Below, piece by piece: positions 51,292-63,019 of a stretch of 64,000 bases of DNA (positions are counted from its first letter, which is position 1; the number at the start of each line of letters is the position of its first letter). The stretch spans positions 27,939,418-28,003,417 of the forward strand of contig NC_090130.1 of the NCBI RefSeq assembly GCF_040581485.1, written 5' to 3'. The notes under the pieces are model-generated. The model did not search any database. It saw only the letters and a program-made list of their open reading frames with translations, and was not told the origin of the DNA. This DNA is from Linepithema humile (lineage: Eukaryota; Arthropoda; Insecta; Hymenoptera; Formicidae). The position numbers and the translations under genes are program-made.

Positions 51292-52046
51292 GTAAGTCAC
51301 TCCTTTGCTGCGACATCACTCGTTTCCGCGACGAATTTATTTGGCCGCACGTTGCGGAGATCGTGCTTCGGGAACGGCGATGTTCGAAGCACGCGCACAG
51401 CCGCGAGCGTACCAGACGGCGGTACAGCTGAGTAGAATTTTATTTGATTCCTGTTAGGCCGTTTCAGCGCGGCCTCGCCGACTTCCGGGGTGGGGGAGGG
51501 GCCGCGGAGTTATGGCATCTTCCGTTGCTTTACGGGCTCGTTTGAATTCCATAGGCGAAACATAACCATCGCGGAAAGTGGAACGAAATTTGCGCGCGGG
51601 GATCGGAAGAATATGCGCGCTGCCTCTAGAAACGTGTCTTACACACCGTTACTGTTCCTTTTTTCAATTTACAAGAAAAATTCATTGACACACACGTGAG
51701 AAGAAAAGGAACGATGAAGTATCAAATAATTGCTTAAAGCTCACGCGCTTCATCGTGCGCAAAAATCTATCGTATGAAAACAAAAAAAAAACGCTATTGT
51801 AAATCATATCACTAGAGCTACGCTCGCGAGCTAAAGGATGGCTGTTTAAATATCTCGTTGTCGTAAACGAGATCGAAGTAGCGGGCATCCAGATACGAGG
51901 AAGTACGAGGGGTGGTTAGGTGCCGTGCGGAGGTGTACAGGGACGGAGGAAAGGCGTTTCCTCCTTCCGGCGGGGAACAGGAAGCTTCTAGCGAACTGCC
52001 TCTTCATTCTATCCGTCTCTCTCCCTTTCTTTCCCTTTTTCCTTCT

Positions 52047-52062
52047 CCCCCCCCCCCACCCC
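52047..52062. repeat. C11-A-C4 run
   Basis: It sits in a pyrimidine-rich stretch (51990-52230). Confidence 0.9.
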
Positions 52063-52589
52063 GTCTGTCTTTCTGTCTCTCCATCTCGTTTTCATCCGCT
52101 CTCGTCTTTCCCACTCCGCCCGCAGCCCAAACCCCTTCATCTCCGTATCTCGACGGGGTTTCCCTTGGAGGAAGCGAGCGAACCTTTCCCCCCTCTAACG
52201 TTCCCCTTCATCTTTTTCCAACGTTCGCGCGTCTCTCCTTCTTGTTACAAATATATATTGCGACTAACGCTGATTGCGGGTAATGCAGCAAAGCACCGCG
52301 TGCTTATTTCGCCAGCTTTGCGAGGGTTTGACGTTTTCTGCGTTTCACAGTCATCTTCAGCTTTATTGGCTAAATTTCTAGATATTACATTCCACTTTAT
52401 TACGTGTTGCATGCCCCTTTTCTTTCATTTTCTCTCAATTTTTATTATTGGACGTCTATTTGTATATTATTTGTCGTACTGTTTTGCATAATTATTTCTA
52501 TATTTTCTCTACTTATCATTCGGCACATTGTACATCTTGTATATGCGCCGGTTCAACGCTCTTGAGAAACGTGGTTTCACAGAGTACAG

Positions 52590-52679
52590 CATAAATGATC
52601 CTCTTTCATTCTTTTTTTCTTACTTTTAAGATAAAATATACATACTTAGTATTTATTTTTTCTTTTATTCACTCGCTTA

Positions 52680-52745
<66 letters not shown>

Positions 52746-52960
52746 TTTTGCACATATCCTCTTTTTGTAATTTTTTTCTTCTTTTTTCTCTCTTTCTATA
52801 TCTTCTCTCCCTGTACCTCTTTTACGCTTTTTTTTGTCCCTCTCCACGTTTTTTCCTTCCACATCTCTTTTCCTTTCCACCTAACGCGCGCTGCTTGTCG
52901 TAAATCTGTTGCCACATACTTCCTTCCCGTCTCTCACGCTTTACTCTCTCGGTTACAGCG
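52590..52960. repeat. Long polypyrimidine region with (TC)24
   Basis: About 370 bases strongly biased to C/T on the plus strand, with pure (TC)24 at 52693-52740. Opposing frames (Leu/Ser-rich and Arg/Glu-rich) are translations of the tract. Confidence 0.85.
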
Positions 52961-53914
52961 GCCAGGTATTTATTATTCGCGTGTTCCGCGTTTGCATTTT
53001 TAAAGCGTTGTTTTTGCTTCCTTATTAACCGTCGTCGTTTGCGTTTACGAGTCTGCGAGTTCGTCAAGCGAAGAGGTTTCCTCGCGAGAGCTTGTAAGGA
53101 GTCTCTGCAACCTCGATAATTTATGCTAAACGCGTTTACAGAGGAAAGACGGCCGAGAGTGCCAAACTGAGATATGTCGCTCTTCAAGAATTACGTGTTC
53201 GGTAATATTTATACATCTATAAAATCTTGCCGTGTACCGAAACATTTTTTTGCAGAAAATTTTTTTGTCTATTAAAACATTCGATCGATATTTCAACTTT
53301 ATCTTCTTCATTTTTGCGACGTAAAAATTTCCAACCGCGTATTTTGGTTTGCATTCCAATTGGTTTGTTTTTTGAATCATTTAAAAAATATCACTAGCAT
53401 TATCGGGAAACAATAATATTCTAATTATGAAAGGTATTTGATTATACAGCAGTTTTGTTCAGACAAAAAAAACTCTGGCAAATTATAAAAAAATTTACTT
53501 GAAAAAATGAGAGGATAACACTTTGTTATTGCATATTTACGTTCTTGAGGCATAATTTTATTTTTCATTATATCTTCGCACAATAAATGTTTTAATTTTC
53601 AACAAAAAAAAAAAAAGATTACACAAAATTCGATTGTGTCGCTGAATTGGCAAAATTATTTATTTGTTAAAAATTGCAATTCTATTTGCGTTATTCGTTA
53701 GTTTTAGTGTACAGCGGCAAATTTATTATTCTCTCTCTCATTTTCTCTCTCTCGCACGTGAGAAAAAAGAAGATGAAGCTTTCCAGCTTGCCTGGAAATT
53801 TCCCCGCATGACCCTCTTCTCTCAGGGTGTGTTTCCGCAGTTTCCACATCGCCGCTTAAGAAGATCATTGACTGCTGGGGCGAGTCGCGAGTAGTAGGTA
53901 CTTCGGAATTCGAC

Positions 53915-53938
53915 CGGTCGGTCGGTCGGTCGGTCGGT
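53915..53938. repeat. (CGGT)6 tetranucleotide repeat
   Basis: Six perfect units. The CCGGTCGG edges make it locally self-complementary. Confidence 0.95.
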
Positions 53939-54548
53939 CCGTCGAAGGGGCGGTTGCACGATTGATCACTCGGCAGGTAACGTTTGAGCAGTTACAAATA
54001 CACGTGATCAATCGTGTTCTAATGGCGCGCCCGAGTGCATCGCGTGCAAGCAGACAGCGGCGGTGGCGTAACTGCACGGCAAACCTCATGCGCTGAAAGT
54101 ATTTGCCCGAGTGCATTAATCATTCAGCGCGTCTGTTCGATGCACTCTCAAGTCGAGAGTAGTCGCTTTCGATCGAGTCCAATCATTCGCGGGCATGTTA
54201 TCCTTTTTCGGCGATCCTCGCGACGGCCGATTTCGCGCTTTATAACTCAATCGCTATAATAAATAGAATTAATTTTCTACTCTTACTGTTTTTTTTTTTT
54301 TCGATTCTTCCACGACGGGTTAATACAGCAATATACCGTTGACGATGAATATCGGATTTACATATGATCGATTTTAAGCCGGTTATAGAATTCACGCTAT
54401 AATAAATTGTAACAGAATTTCGTCGCACAATTCAGGATTAAAAGTAGACAGGTATGCGAGGGATGAGTAAAAAAATGTCAACACGTGACATAATTCTATT
54501 GTCTCAGTTTTGAGGGAAAGAGAGAGTTGCGAAATCGAACAAATCAGA

Positions 54549-54566
54549 GGGGGGAGGGGGGGGGGG
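54549..54566. repeat. G6-A-G11 run
   Basis: An eighteen-base guanine tract with one A, able in principle to form G-quadruplex. Confidence 0.9.
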
Positions 54567-55250
54567 CAAGCTGAAGGAAGCATATCTGAATCAAAAGAAC
54601 GTAAAGGTGCGTTGAAAAAGCACGTCAGCAATTTCGTCGTTCGCCATCGAAAGAATCGGTTCGACGACGACGAGCGCATTCAACCGACCCCGCCTTGTGC
54701 ATTCAAACACGACGGCACGACTCGCTAGTTACGTGGTTTCACTCGTTAGCGCAGTCGCCAAAGAAACCCTCCTCTCGATCCCTCGGTCACCACGTCTGTA
54801 TCGTCGACGGCGTCGTTGTCGTCCGCCATTTCCGAGCGCGCCGAGAGTACTCATTCGCGACCCACAGTTAAATACGGCTCCAACGAGGCAAGGCAACGAG
54901 TTTCCGATAACGCCGGATGCGGCGGAGCGTATTACCGGATAATGCGTCCCGCGTTCAATAATACGCGGCATTCGCCTCCGCTCGATCGCGCTCGATCCTC
55001 CGCTTCAATCACGCCTCGCTCGCTCTCACTTTTCCCTCCGGCTCTCTGTACCTATTTCCCGTCTGTATCTCCTCATTCCTGACACATCGACATTACGATA
55101 ATTTTGTTCGCGATAACGTTGATCTCGATTTTTGATGATTGAATTTCATTGGATTATTTTTTGTGCAACATCGTGCAAAAATATGGCTGAATTTGCTTAA
55201 AGTAAAATCGATCTCTACGAAATTAAAGTAAAATAAATTATTTACTTGCT

Positions 55251-55273
55251 TGTGTGCGTGCGTGCGTGCGCGC

Positions 55274-55315
<42 letters not shown>
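55251..55315. repeat. (TGCG)n/(CG)n/(TG)19 compound repeat
   Basis: Sixty-five bases of alternating pyrimidine-purine sequence, pure TG from 55277 to 55314. Confidence 0.95.
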
Positions 55316-55318
<3 letters not shown>

Positions 55319-56844
55319 CAAAATCAAAGTATTTATTATCGAAAATTATAAACTTTTTGAATATTTTTTAAATTATATGAAAAAAATTGCGTTTTCATAT
55401 TAAAAAAAACCATTTTACTGTTATATTAATAATATTACCATGCAGAATAATGTTATCTTTTAAATGAAACTTTTTCAGACATTTAATATAAAATTTTATT
55501 TTATTATACGGGATACTCAATATTAAATTTTATTAAAAATGTTATTTAAATATTTTATCCAACTTACGATGAATATTTCCCACAATTTCGAAGATTACTT
55601 TTAATTTATTACATTTATCAGAAAAACTTGTTGATCAAAATTGATAAATTTGAACATCACAAAGATTAAAAGCAAAACTTCTGAAGCACTTAGTCTATAA
55701 TAGAGCGACGGACATGCTGCGAAACACAAGCGCGGCTTTCAGAGCATTGGCCCCTCTTATCTCTAAGCAGCCGCAAATTGTCAGTAGTTCGGATCTATGT
55801 ATGGTCCGCCAGTTAGCGACTGAGAGACGAACGGTGTATTCTGATGCACGCGCTGAGAATTTCGCTAACGAGGGAACGTGGATCCTTTGATTGGCACGAA
55901 ACTCTTGGAGAACTTCCACGTTTGTTAATACGAAATATACGCACACATTGCGTACACATTTACCATTAGAGCCGCCTCTGGAGCGAGAGCTCTCCTATTA
56001 CGATTGCGAGGCAGACTTCTCTGGCACGAAGTTCGAACCATTAGCGTCCGAATGTTTGCTTTATTGGCTCGTGCTCTAATTGTGTGTCTAATACAAACAT
56101 ATTGATAATTTATTGATATACAATGTTCTAAAGATACATATTTTCGCAAAATTATGTGTAAAATTTACAATGTGGATACGCTGTGATAAAATTGAAATCG
56201 ATTGCCGATTGAAAAAGATTTATTGACATCTAATCAAGTATTAATTGTTACATTTTATATTTAATATATTTTAATATAATTTGATATACGTAATTTGCCA
56301 AAATCACTCTTTATCGCGGGAAGAAGAAATCTACCGTTAAGAGCGTAAATCAAGATAAGCAATTATCTCGTCAAATAGAAAGCCATAAATCCGAGTGATC
56401 AATAACGAGTGTTATCTCAATTGAGGGTTAAATACTTGATCCGCTGTTAACTATCGTTTATCGCGGACAGTCCCGAAGAATCGTATAAAGCGCACGCGAT
56501 GCACCATGAATGCGCTATACGATTCTGGAAGTAATCCATCATATTTGGTGGTATATGTATCCGACGTACCGTTTTCCCCCGCACTAAGCCTTGGTAATCC
56601 TCGGCTCGTTATCCCTCCGCTATTAGTTTTCCCTGACGTTTCTCTTTGTTAAAAGAAAAACCGAGCTAAGCCGGCGGGGAAATCGCCGCATTACTTTTAA
56701 ACAAAAATGAGGCGGACTCGGGCGCCGGCCCGGGCACACGGATATCCGCGTCTCGGCGAGGAGGTCGCAGCTTAAAAATGGCCGGGACTTGCGCAAGCTG
56801 ATGCAGGATGAATGCGAGATACATGGCGTTATTTAAGAGATTCG

Positions 56845-56846
<2 letters not shown>

Positions 56847-56880
<34 letters not shown>
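56847..56880. repeat. (TC)17 microsatellite
   Basis: An uninterrupted TC repeat. Confidence 0.95.
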
Positions 56881-56889
<9 letters not shown>

Positions 56890-57470
56890 GGCAAACTTAC
56901 TGCCGCGTCGCGCATCCCTGATTCTTCTGAATGTCGCGGACAGAATGTAGTTCGTGAACGGCGTTTTACCTCGCAAAATATGCATATTTGACGCCAAACT
57001 CGGCGATTTATCTTGTAATGTAGATGCATCTTGGATTTTTACTTATAATTTCTTTTGCACGGAGTTAAAATGCATTTTTATCGGCCCAAGTTATCTTGGC
57101 TATATTTATCGCGTTAAACTTTATCTTCATTTTTCTTACTGTCACTCAAGTAACATCTTCATAAAACTCGTTTTAAGTTACTATTCTAACGGAATGAGGG
57201 ATGACGGCTACTCCATCATCAGAACTATTCTATATACATGCAGATATATATTTATTTCGTTGTTAGAATTTCCGGAAAGCTGATCTCACGCAATTTTGCT
57301 CAGGAACGATGTAACGCAATTCCGCGCTGCGTTCTTCGCGCGCGACTCTTTCTGATCGATGCGCCGACAGACATTCGCGTTCGAAGCGGTTTCGCAAAAT
57401 GACAACGAGACGAATGATGCGGATTTACGAAGGATCGGGTGATATAAAAGCTGGATGGAAAGAGAAGAAG

Positions 57471-57507
57471 AGAGAGAGAGAGAGAGAGAGGTGGGGGGGG
57501 GGAGGGG
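57471..57507. repeat. (AG)10 followed by G10-A-G4
   Basis: A purine-only tract apart from one T. A TATAAAAG sits 27 bp upstream (57444), but no exon was found. Confidence 0.9.
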
Positions 57508-58648
57508 AGATGCAAGCAGAGTCGTGTATCATGATTACCAGTGGCGCGGTGGAACTTTTGTCACGGTTGCTCTAATTTTGAGACATTAATAACTCTTTTT
57601 TAGCGGGCCACGGGAGCTAGGTTTTACGTTAACCCCGTTTTGGAACATGGAGATTCCAGCGCGGAGCGCGACCATTGGTCATCCTTGAGGGTAGACAAAC
57701 GGCTATTTATTCAGCGCGGTCGGAAGTTAATCCACGATGCGGCCTCACTTCATTTCCTCTCTGCGCGTACCGCGCGTGTATCCTGTTTTTAAAAGGGACG
57801 CGAAGACATAAACACGCACGGGCAAGTATGAAGTTACTGCCTTCATTTCTGGCTTTATTAAAAAATTGCCCCGCGCATTACTCCTCGCTGCTTCGCATTT
57901 TGTCGGGACGGATTTGCTTCGCTGAAGGGATCCTCGCAGGTGCAACGCGCAACGTCGGCCCGAAATTGGAAAAATATTAGAAAAACTCGCGGCGAGAGCA
58001 ATTTCAGCGACAGTTCAGAAATATATATTATCGATGGGCGCGGAATTGAACATTGCGCGTGTCTATTTTTTTACAAATAAATTTTTTACGCGCATAAAAA
58101 TTTATTACTTAAATGAACTCTTTCGCTGTTTGCATATTTATTTTATATTTCCAGTTAATTCCAGCTGCAAATAGAAATCTTGTTTATTTTAGCGATCCGT
58201 CCATCAGTTTTCATCCATTTTCCAAAATCTAAAACTTTTTCATCAATTCGCATCAATATTGCGAAGATGCTGGCGGAGATAACAATATCTGTGCGGGCGC
58301 GCCGCGTTACGAAAATTTCCCTCACAACGCGAGCGGCACTTGCGGCAGCTCTCTCGCCGAGTCTCAAAGAGCGCGCACTTGTCGGCGAAATCGCGTCGCG
58401 AATTAACGCGTCTGACGCGTCGCGTAATCAGTGAACGTGGCCGCCGTTGTTCAGCGCCGCGGTTCCGCGCCGCGAAGAATAAATTACTCGTTTTCCCGCG
58501 GCGTGGCTTCCGACTTCAAAGCGCCTTCGCGGTCATTTAATTTACGCCACCGACCTCTGAGACGACGTGGGAAAAGGAGAGACGTGGAAAGCGGAAAGCA
58601 AGAACCGGAAGAGTCGACCCCCTCCCTCTTTTCTCTCACTCTCTCCCC

Positions 58649-58671
58649 CCCTCTCTCTCTCTCTCTCTCTC
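58649..58671. repeat. (CT)n microsatellite
   Basis: The centre of a pyrimidine-rich stretch (58615-58685). Confidence 0.9.
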
Positions 58672-59676
58672 CCTTTCCTCTTGGCCGTTTGCTTACCCAC
58701 CACCTTGATAACGACTGTGCGCAAGGTAGCAGCCAAAGGCAGGGTAATTATCCACCGTAGGGCTGCGGCTTTTATCTCGTGCGCAGCAGACGCGTGTTCG
58801 CGACGTCGTCGTCGCGACGTGACTGAGTCTTGCGTCGCGTCGCGTCGCTCAGGTAATCGCCCCGTAATCCCTTTGCTCCTTTGTCGGAGGACGATATCGT
58901 CGCTCGAGTCGCTCTCCGTCTCCCGCTTAAGACCCACGGCAAAATTCAGCCCGTCGTTTTTCCGTGCGATGTTTTTTTTAATTAAATATTACGAATGCAG
59001 TAGTATGTAGAATCTGCAGATAGTAGCGTCGGATATGCGTAGAATAAATAATGGTGTCAATTTCTTTCTTTTTTGCTTCGCGTCTCTTAGCGTTAGCGGC
59101 ACCGTTAGTCGCGGAAAAAGGATGAATTTGCGCGGCGGATAGAATAGTAGTAACGTGGCGCTAATGAGTCGCGTTTCCCTCTTCCTCCGCGCCGACTGTT
59201 TCGGCCTAGCCCGAACCACCGCACGCCGGCCGGCCGGGGCGGTCAGCTCGATGCGGGCGGCTCGAGTGTCCATTGAAGCGTCGTTGAAAAGAGCCAATAT
59301 TCCGCTCGGGCGCCCTATGCGGAGTTCGATTCATCGGGGAATTCAATTAGCGCCAGTTGCCGGAAACCTCAAGTAATTTGCGCACGGCCAGCGCTCTCTC
59401 GCCCGGCCTCAGCGCGACGCGAGGCGACTGCACGATGCCCCGTCTTTGTTACGCGAAAGGTGGTTTTGTCGCACTCCTACCTGGCGCGCGGAAGCCTTGG
59501 TCACCGCGCTATCGCGCCTGGGAAACCGAGAGGCAACCATTGTAGTACGTGCTTGCCGGGATCGTGTCGAGGATATTCGCTGAACTGCGAGGGACCATCG
59601 GGAGGGAATGAACCGACGCTCTGCTATCAATCAAGTCCCTAGCAACTGGGACGCGTCCGCGGCAGATTATCACGGA

Positions 59677-59817
59677 GGGGCGGGCGAGGCGGGAGGGGTG
59701 TAAGATTGAACGGTGTTGCCGGGCCGCCGAAAAGTATCAGTTTTTCATCGGAAGCCCCGTCGACGTCGTTTCCACGCGTTTGGCTTCTGCGCGCGGTCGC
59801 TCGTGGCTCTGGCTAAG
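59677..59817 (+). promoter_or_regulatory. GC-rich promoter-like block and possible non-coding first exon
   Basis: GC-box-like sequence (GGGGCGGGCGAGGCGGGAGG from 59677) precedes TCAGTT at 59737-59742, an exact arthropod initiator match. A CTAAG|GTACAC donor at 59818 would close a 79-nt first exon from 59739. There is no TATA box and no good DPE at +28. The wider 58.2-59.8 kb interval is CpG-rich. If real, this is either a promoter for a gene to the right or an internal promoter of the gene that starts at 40.9 kb. Confidence 0.25.
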
Positions 59818-60349
59818 GTACACATTCATTTTCAATACAATCCTTAACTTCTTTCAGACTTCTATAGTGTTTGAGGGAAGGAAGTGAGCTCTTCTCGAGT
59901 CGTTTCCCTACACACAACTGCGGTCGGTTCAGGAATTGAGGAAAATTTTTGAATGAACTCGTTTCGAAATAGTTTAGCAAAGAAAGTAATTCAAATATTG
60001 TCCTGGCACGTTCTCGTTAGAGGCGAATTTTTGCGCGGCAGTGGCACTTTTGCACGCTGGCCGTAAGTTTTCTGTGTTGTTAAAAGGTCAGAGATTAATC
60101 GCGAAATGTGAAAAGACTTCTGGTTCGAAGTAGCATCATTGAGTAGTCAGAAATGAGAGAAAGGCATTCGTTTTCGTAACAAAACAACTCGAAGATGAAA
60201 TAGGGTTTTGCTGAAAGCGAGTTGATAATTGGTGCTCGCACAATTGAAAATGCATGACTTCGGTGTGCTCTGGAATGCGAGCGTAATTAGTGCATCCAGT
60301 TGAACGTAATTGTTTACCGACGATATACATAGCACTGGTGATGCGAACT

Positions 60350-60397
60350 TTGTGTGTGGGTGTGTGGGTGTGTGTGTGTGTGTGTGTGTGTGCGCGC
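60350..60397. repeat. (TG)n / (GC)n compound repeat
   Basis: TGTGTGGG variants, then (TG)12 at 60369-60392 and CGCGC. Confidence 0.9.
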
Positions 60398-61141
60398 TGT
60401 TTTAAGCATAAGTCCGTGTGTTGATGACACAGAAAATGGAATCAAATATATTGGAAGCAATGTCGAATATTTTACAGAATAATAGAATAAATTTTAAATT
60501 AAATAGAAACCAAGCGAAATTACTAGTATTATTTTTGAATAACATAAAAAATAGTGTTATTTACAATGGAATAAATGGAATATAATGGAATAAAAATTAT
60601 AGTGAAATATATTTGAACAATTTTAGCAGAATATTTCAACCTTTACGAAATTAGTTTCGACGAATAAGTTAATATTAAATATCCCGTCTTTATTTTAATG
60701 CTGTGCCAAAATGTAATAATTTAATACTGTTTTCTAAGAAATTTTATGAAGATTAAAATAACATAGCTTGCGAATTATAATCGTACACTGACTCAATTAT
60801 TTGCAGAACAATGCGCAGGATCATAAAACATAATTCCTTGTCACCTACCTTGACAAAGGACTGCAAAAAGTGAATAATTACATAATATGAATAATTTACT
60901 AATATTTTACTCGAATTGCTTGACGATTATGAGTAAACTGCGGTTCGAGAATTATTAATCTTTTTTCATTTTTTCTGGAAAAAGTTCTCTCTTCTTTCCC
61001 ATATAGTTCATATGAATGCAATAAGTATTTAAATATTACTTTCACAAGCACCGATCTTTACAAAATTTAAAATATTTATAAAACATATATATTTTTGAAT
61101 CCCAGATATAGTTATTCTGAGTTTCAATAGGAGCTTGATTG

Positions 61142-61173
61142 TACGAAGCCCTTCGCGAGTGAAGTGCTTCGTA
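61142..61173. other. 32-nt near-perfect hairpin
   Basis: The arms TACGAAGC and GCTTCGTA (8 bp) are followed inward by one C/T mismatch and CTTC/GAAG (4 bp), with the loop GCGAGT. It lies in AT-rich sequence with no gene nearby. There is no T-run or other sign of a terminator, and its function is unknown. Confidence 0.35.
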
Positions 61174-62012
61174 AGTATAATACATCGAATGAAACAGCAA
61201 TTTTTCCGAGTATTACGCGATTCCGATGGCGCGACACTTGGATATTGAATTGATTCAGATTCATGAGTACATATTGAGCTTGATTCCATCCCTGAGGGAT
61301 CCAATTGACGATGCAATACGTGTTTGTATGTGCACGAGTGCGTGTTGCGTGCGCTTCAGTCGCACGCACGTCACGTTGGCAGCGCTTCGGGCGCATCGAA
61401 AGCCAATGCACTATCGATTCCGAGATCAAGGCTGTAGTTAGGATATTGTCTCCATTATTGCAGCAGGTGGCGATACGGAACATTTTGTTTCCAGTATTTC
61501 TGAATTTTCTGAATAATTATCCAAAATATATTTAACAATATATATAATATGTTACTTTATGCGATTTTAAAATCTACGGATAGACAGTCGAGCAAACAAT
61601 ATTATTCCGTCATTGAATTTTGAAGCGAAGAGAAATTTCTTCATATTACGCTGCAGGAAAAATATTATCGTTACTTCTCCGTCTGGGAGTAATTTGCGAA
61701 TGACGGGATTAAACTCCGGATGATTCGCTGAGGAACTTCCAATATCCGGGAAATGTAAGTTTCCATTCATCGGGCGACGCGACGGGCGAATACCGTGGTT
61801 CGGGTTGAACGGGTTATACGGGTAGTAAAAGGGGCGGATCTACATGCTGCGCATTCTTGTACGTGATTGTTATTAGGTCGTAGCACCGGGTCGACGCGCG
61901 CGATGTCAAATGGCAGAAGCAATTTGTTCGGGAGTATTTATTACCTGGCGCGTGGAAGGAAAACCCCTTCCTTCCGGTTTGCGGAGGAACGAGGTTGGGG
62001 GTGGCGAGCGGA

Positions 62013-62036
62013 CGGGCGGGCGGGCGGCCGGCCGGA
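62013..62036. repeat. (CGGG)3 plus CGGCCGGCCGG
   Basis: A short GC-only repeat in a CpG-rich patch (61870-62270). A (CG)n tract follows at 62102-62116. Confidence 0.85.
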
Positions 62037-62101
62037 AGATTACATTCGCTCTACGAGAAAACGTAATATAGAAAGGAATTTAATAATGTCGACAGAGAGA
62101 A

Positions 62102-62116
62102 CGCGCGCGCGCGCGC
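62102..62116. repeat. (CG)7 tract
   Basis: A CG alternation flanked by AGAGAA and TTTCGAAG. Confidence 0.9.
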
Positions 62117-62881
62117 TTTCGAAGCACATACGTGGCCAGGACTTTTATTCATCATCGCGCCGAGGCGAGCGCGAGCGGAAAAAGATTTTCCGGCAGGTGC
62201 GGAAAACAGTCACCATTGCTGTGAGGAACGCCGGAAACTGGGAAACGCGGCTACGCGTTGGACGTTGAGAGATAATTTTCTCTGGGTTTTTTTTAGCCTC
62301 GAGACCATCTCGCTGAGATAAGCGGAGCCGCTGGTCATTTGTTGTGCGAGCTCGGATCGGGAAAGTAGGGTTCATTGCGAGATACTGAAAGAAAGCTGTG
62401 CAGAAGTGTATCCGTTAAATAAATTGCAGTTTGCTGTGTCTCATTTTGAACAATGTTGCGACAAAATAAATTATACGTAAATAAATTAAGTTAATGTCGG
62501 CATCTAATTTAACAAATTAACGACAAAATTGGCGCTTTGAATTAAACAAGTTTTGAAGACGCAATATATTTTTAATGATTTCAAATTCTAATTCGCACTT
62601 GTACTATGCATAATAGATGCTATCTAAATATTAATCGAGTTTATCGACGCGATGGGACATTCGAAGACAATTTTATTATTGCAATATTTTCTATCCGAAG
62701 GTATATCTGAATACATTTGCATTGAAAAACAACTGAATATTATTTGTATTTGTGCAATGTTTTGACGTGAATTGTTTTTAGCAGTCGAAGTGAAGTACAC
62801 CGCAAATTATACGCGCGTGTGGTTCTGTTGGCAAACATAAAGTTATCAGTTGTCGACGTACGCCGTAGCGAGTGCTTCACA

Positions 62882-63019
62882 ATGACGGTTGTAAAAGTCA
62901 TTGACCCGAGCAAACCGGTGGAGCACGTAAAAAAAGAACTCGAGTTTTGGACCACGATAAAAGCGCGCTGTACCTTCAGTTATCGTTCTCTGCGGAAAAG
63001 GGCCATCAGAAAACTATGA
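62882..63019 (+). CDS. Unidentified small ORF, 45 aa
   Basis: The ATG at 62882 has an insect-like context (CACAATGA). The frame runs to TGA at 63017 and encodes a charged peptide starting MTVVKVIDPSKPVEHVKKEL and ending basic. The same frame is open upstream to about 62774, just before a TTTTTAG that resembles a splice acceptor (62781), so it could instead be the end of a terminal exon of ~80 codons. Composition is more protein-like than most frames in this AT-rich stretch, but nothing was recognised. A decayed transposon fragment is a third possibility. Confidence 0.18.
   Translation: MTVVKVIDPSKPVEHVKKELEFWTTIKARCTFSYRSLRKRAIRKL

Larger units (their letters stand above)
51292..59676. other. 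Candidate second intron (start), repeat-rich
   Basis: It begins with GTAAGT. I found no downstream acceptor with a long open frame in the required phase. It holds long pyrimidine tracts, several dinucleotide repeats and GC-rich patches at 54500-55080 and 58250-59676. It is intronic only if the exon at 51236 is real. Confidence 0.35.

Noticed and set aside
53853..53965. Possible exon after TTTCCGCAG, in phase with the exon at 51236
   Set aside because: The frame runs through the (CGGT)6 repeat to a TGA with no donor. The downstream GTAACG lies after the stop.
56024..56045. TTCGAACC resembling a tRNA T loop
   Set aside because: No D arm, anticodon arm or acceptor pairing could be drawn on either strand.
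57444..57451. TATAAAAG upstream of an (AG)n tract
   Set aside because: The predicted start would fall inside the microsatellite, and no exon or donor follows.
61466..61535. Possible third exon after CAG at 61465 in the right phase
   Set aside because: It stops after about 17 codons. It would give an implausibly short protein, and no donor precedes the stop.
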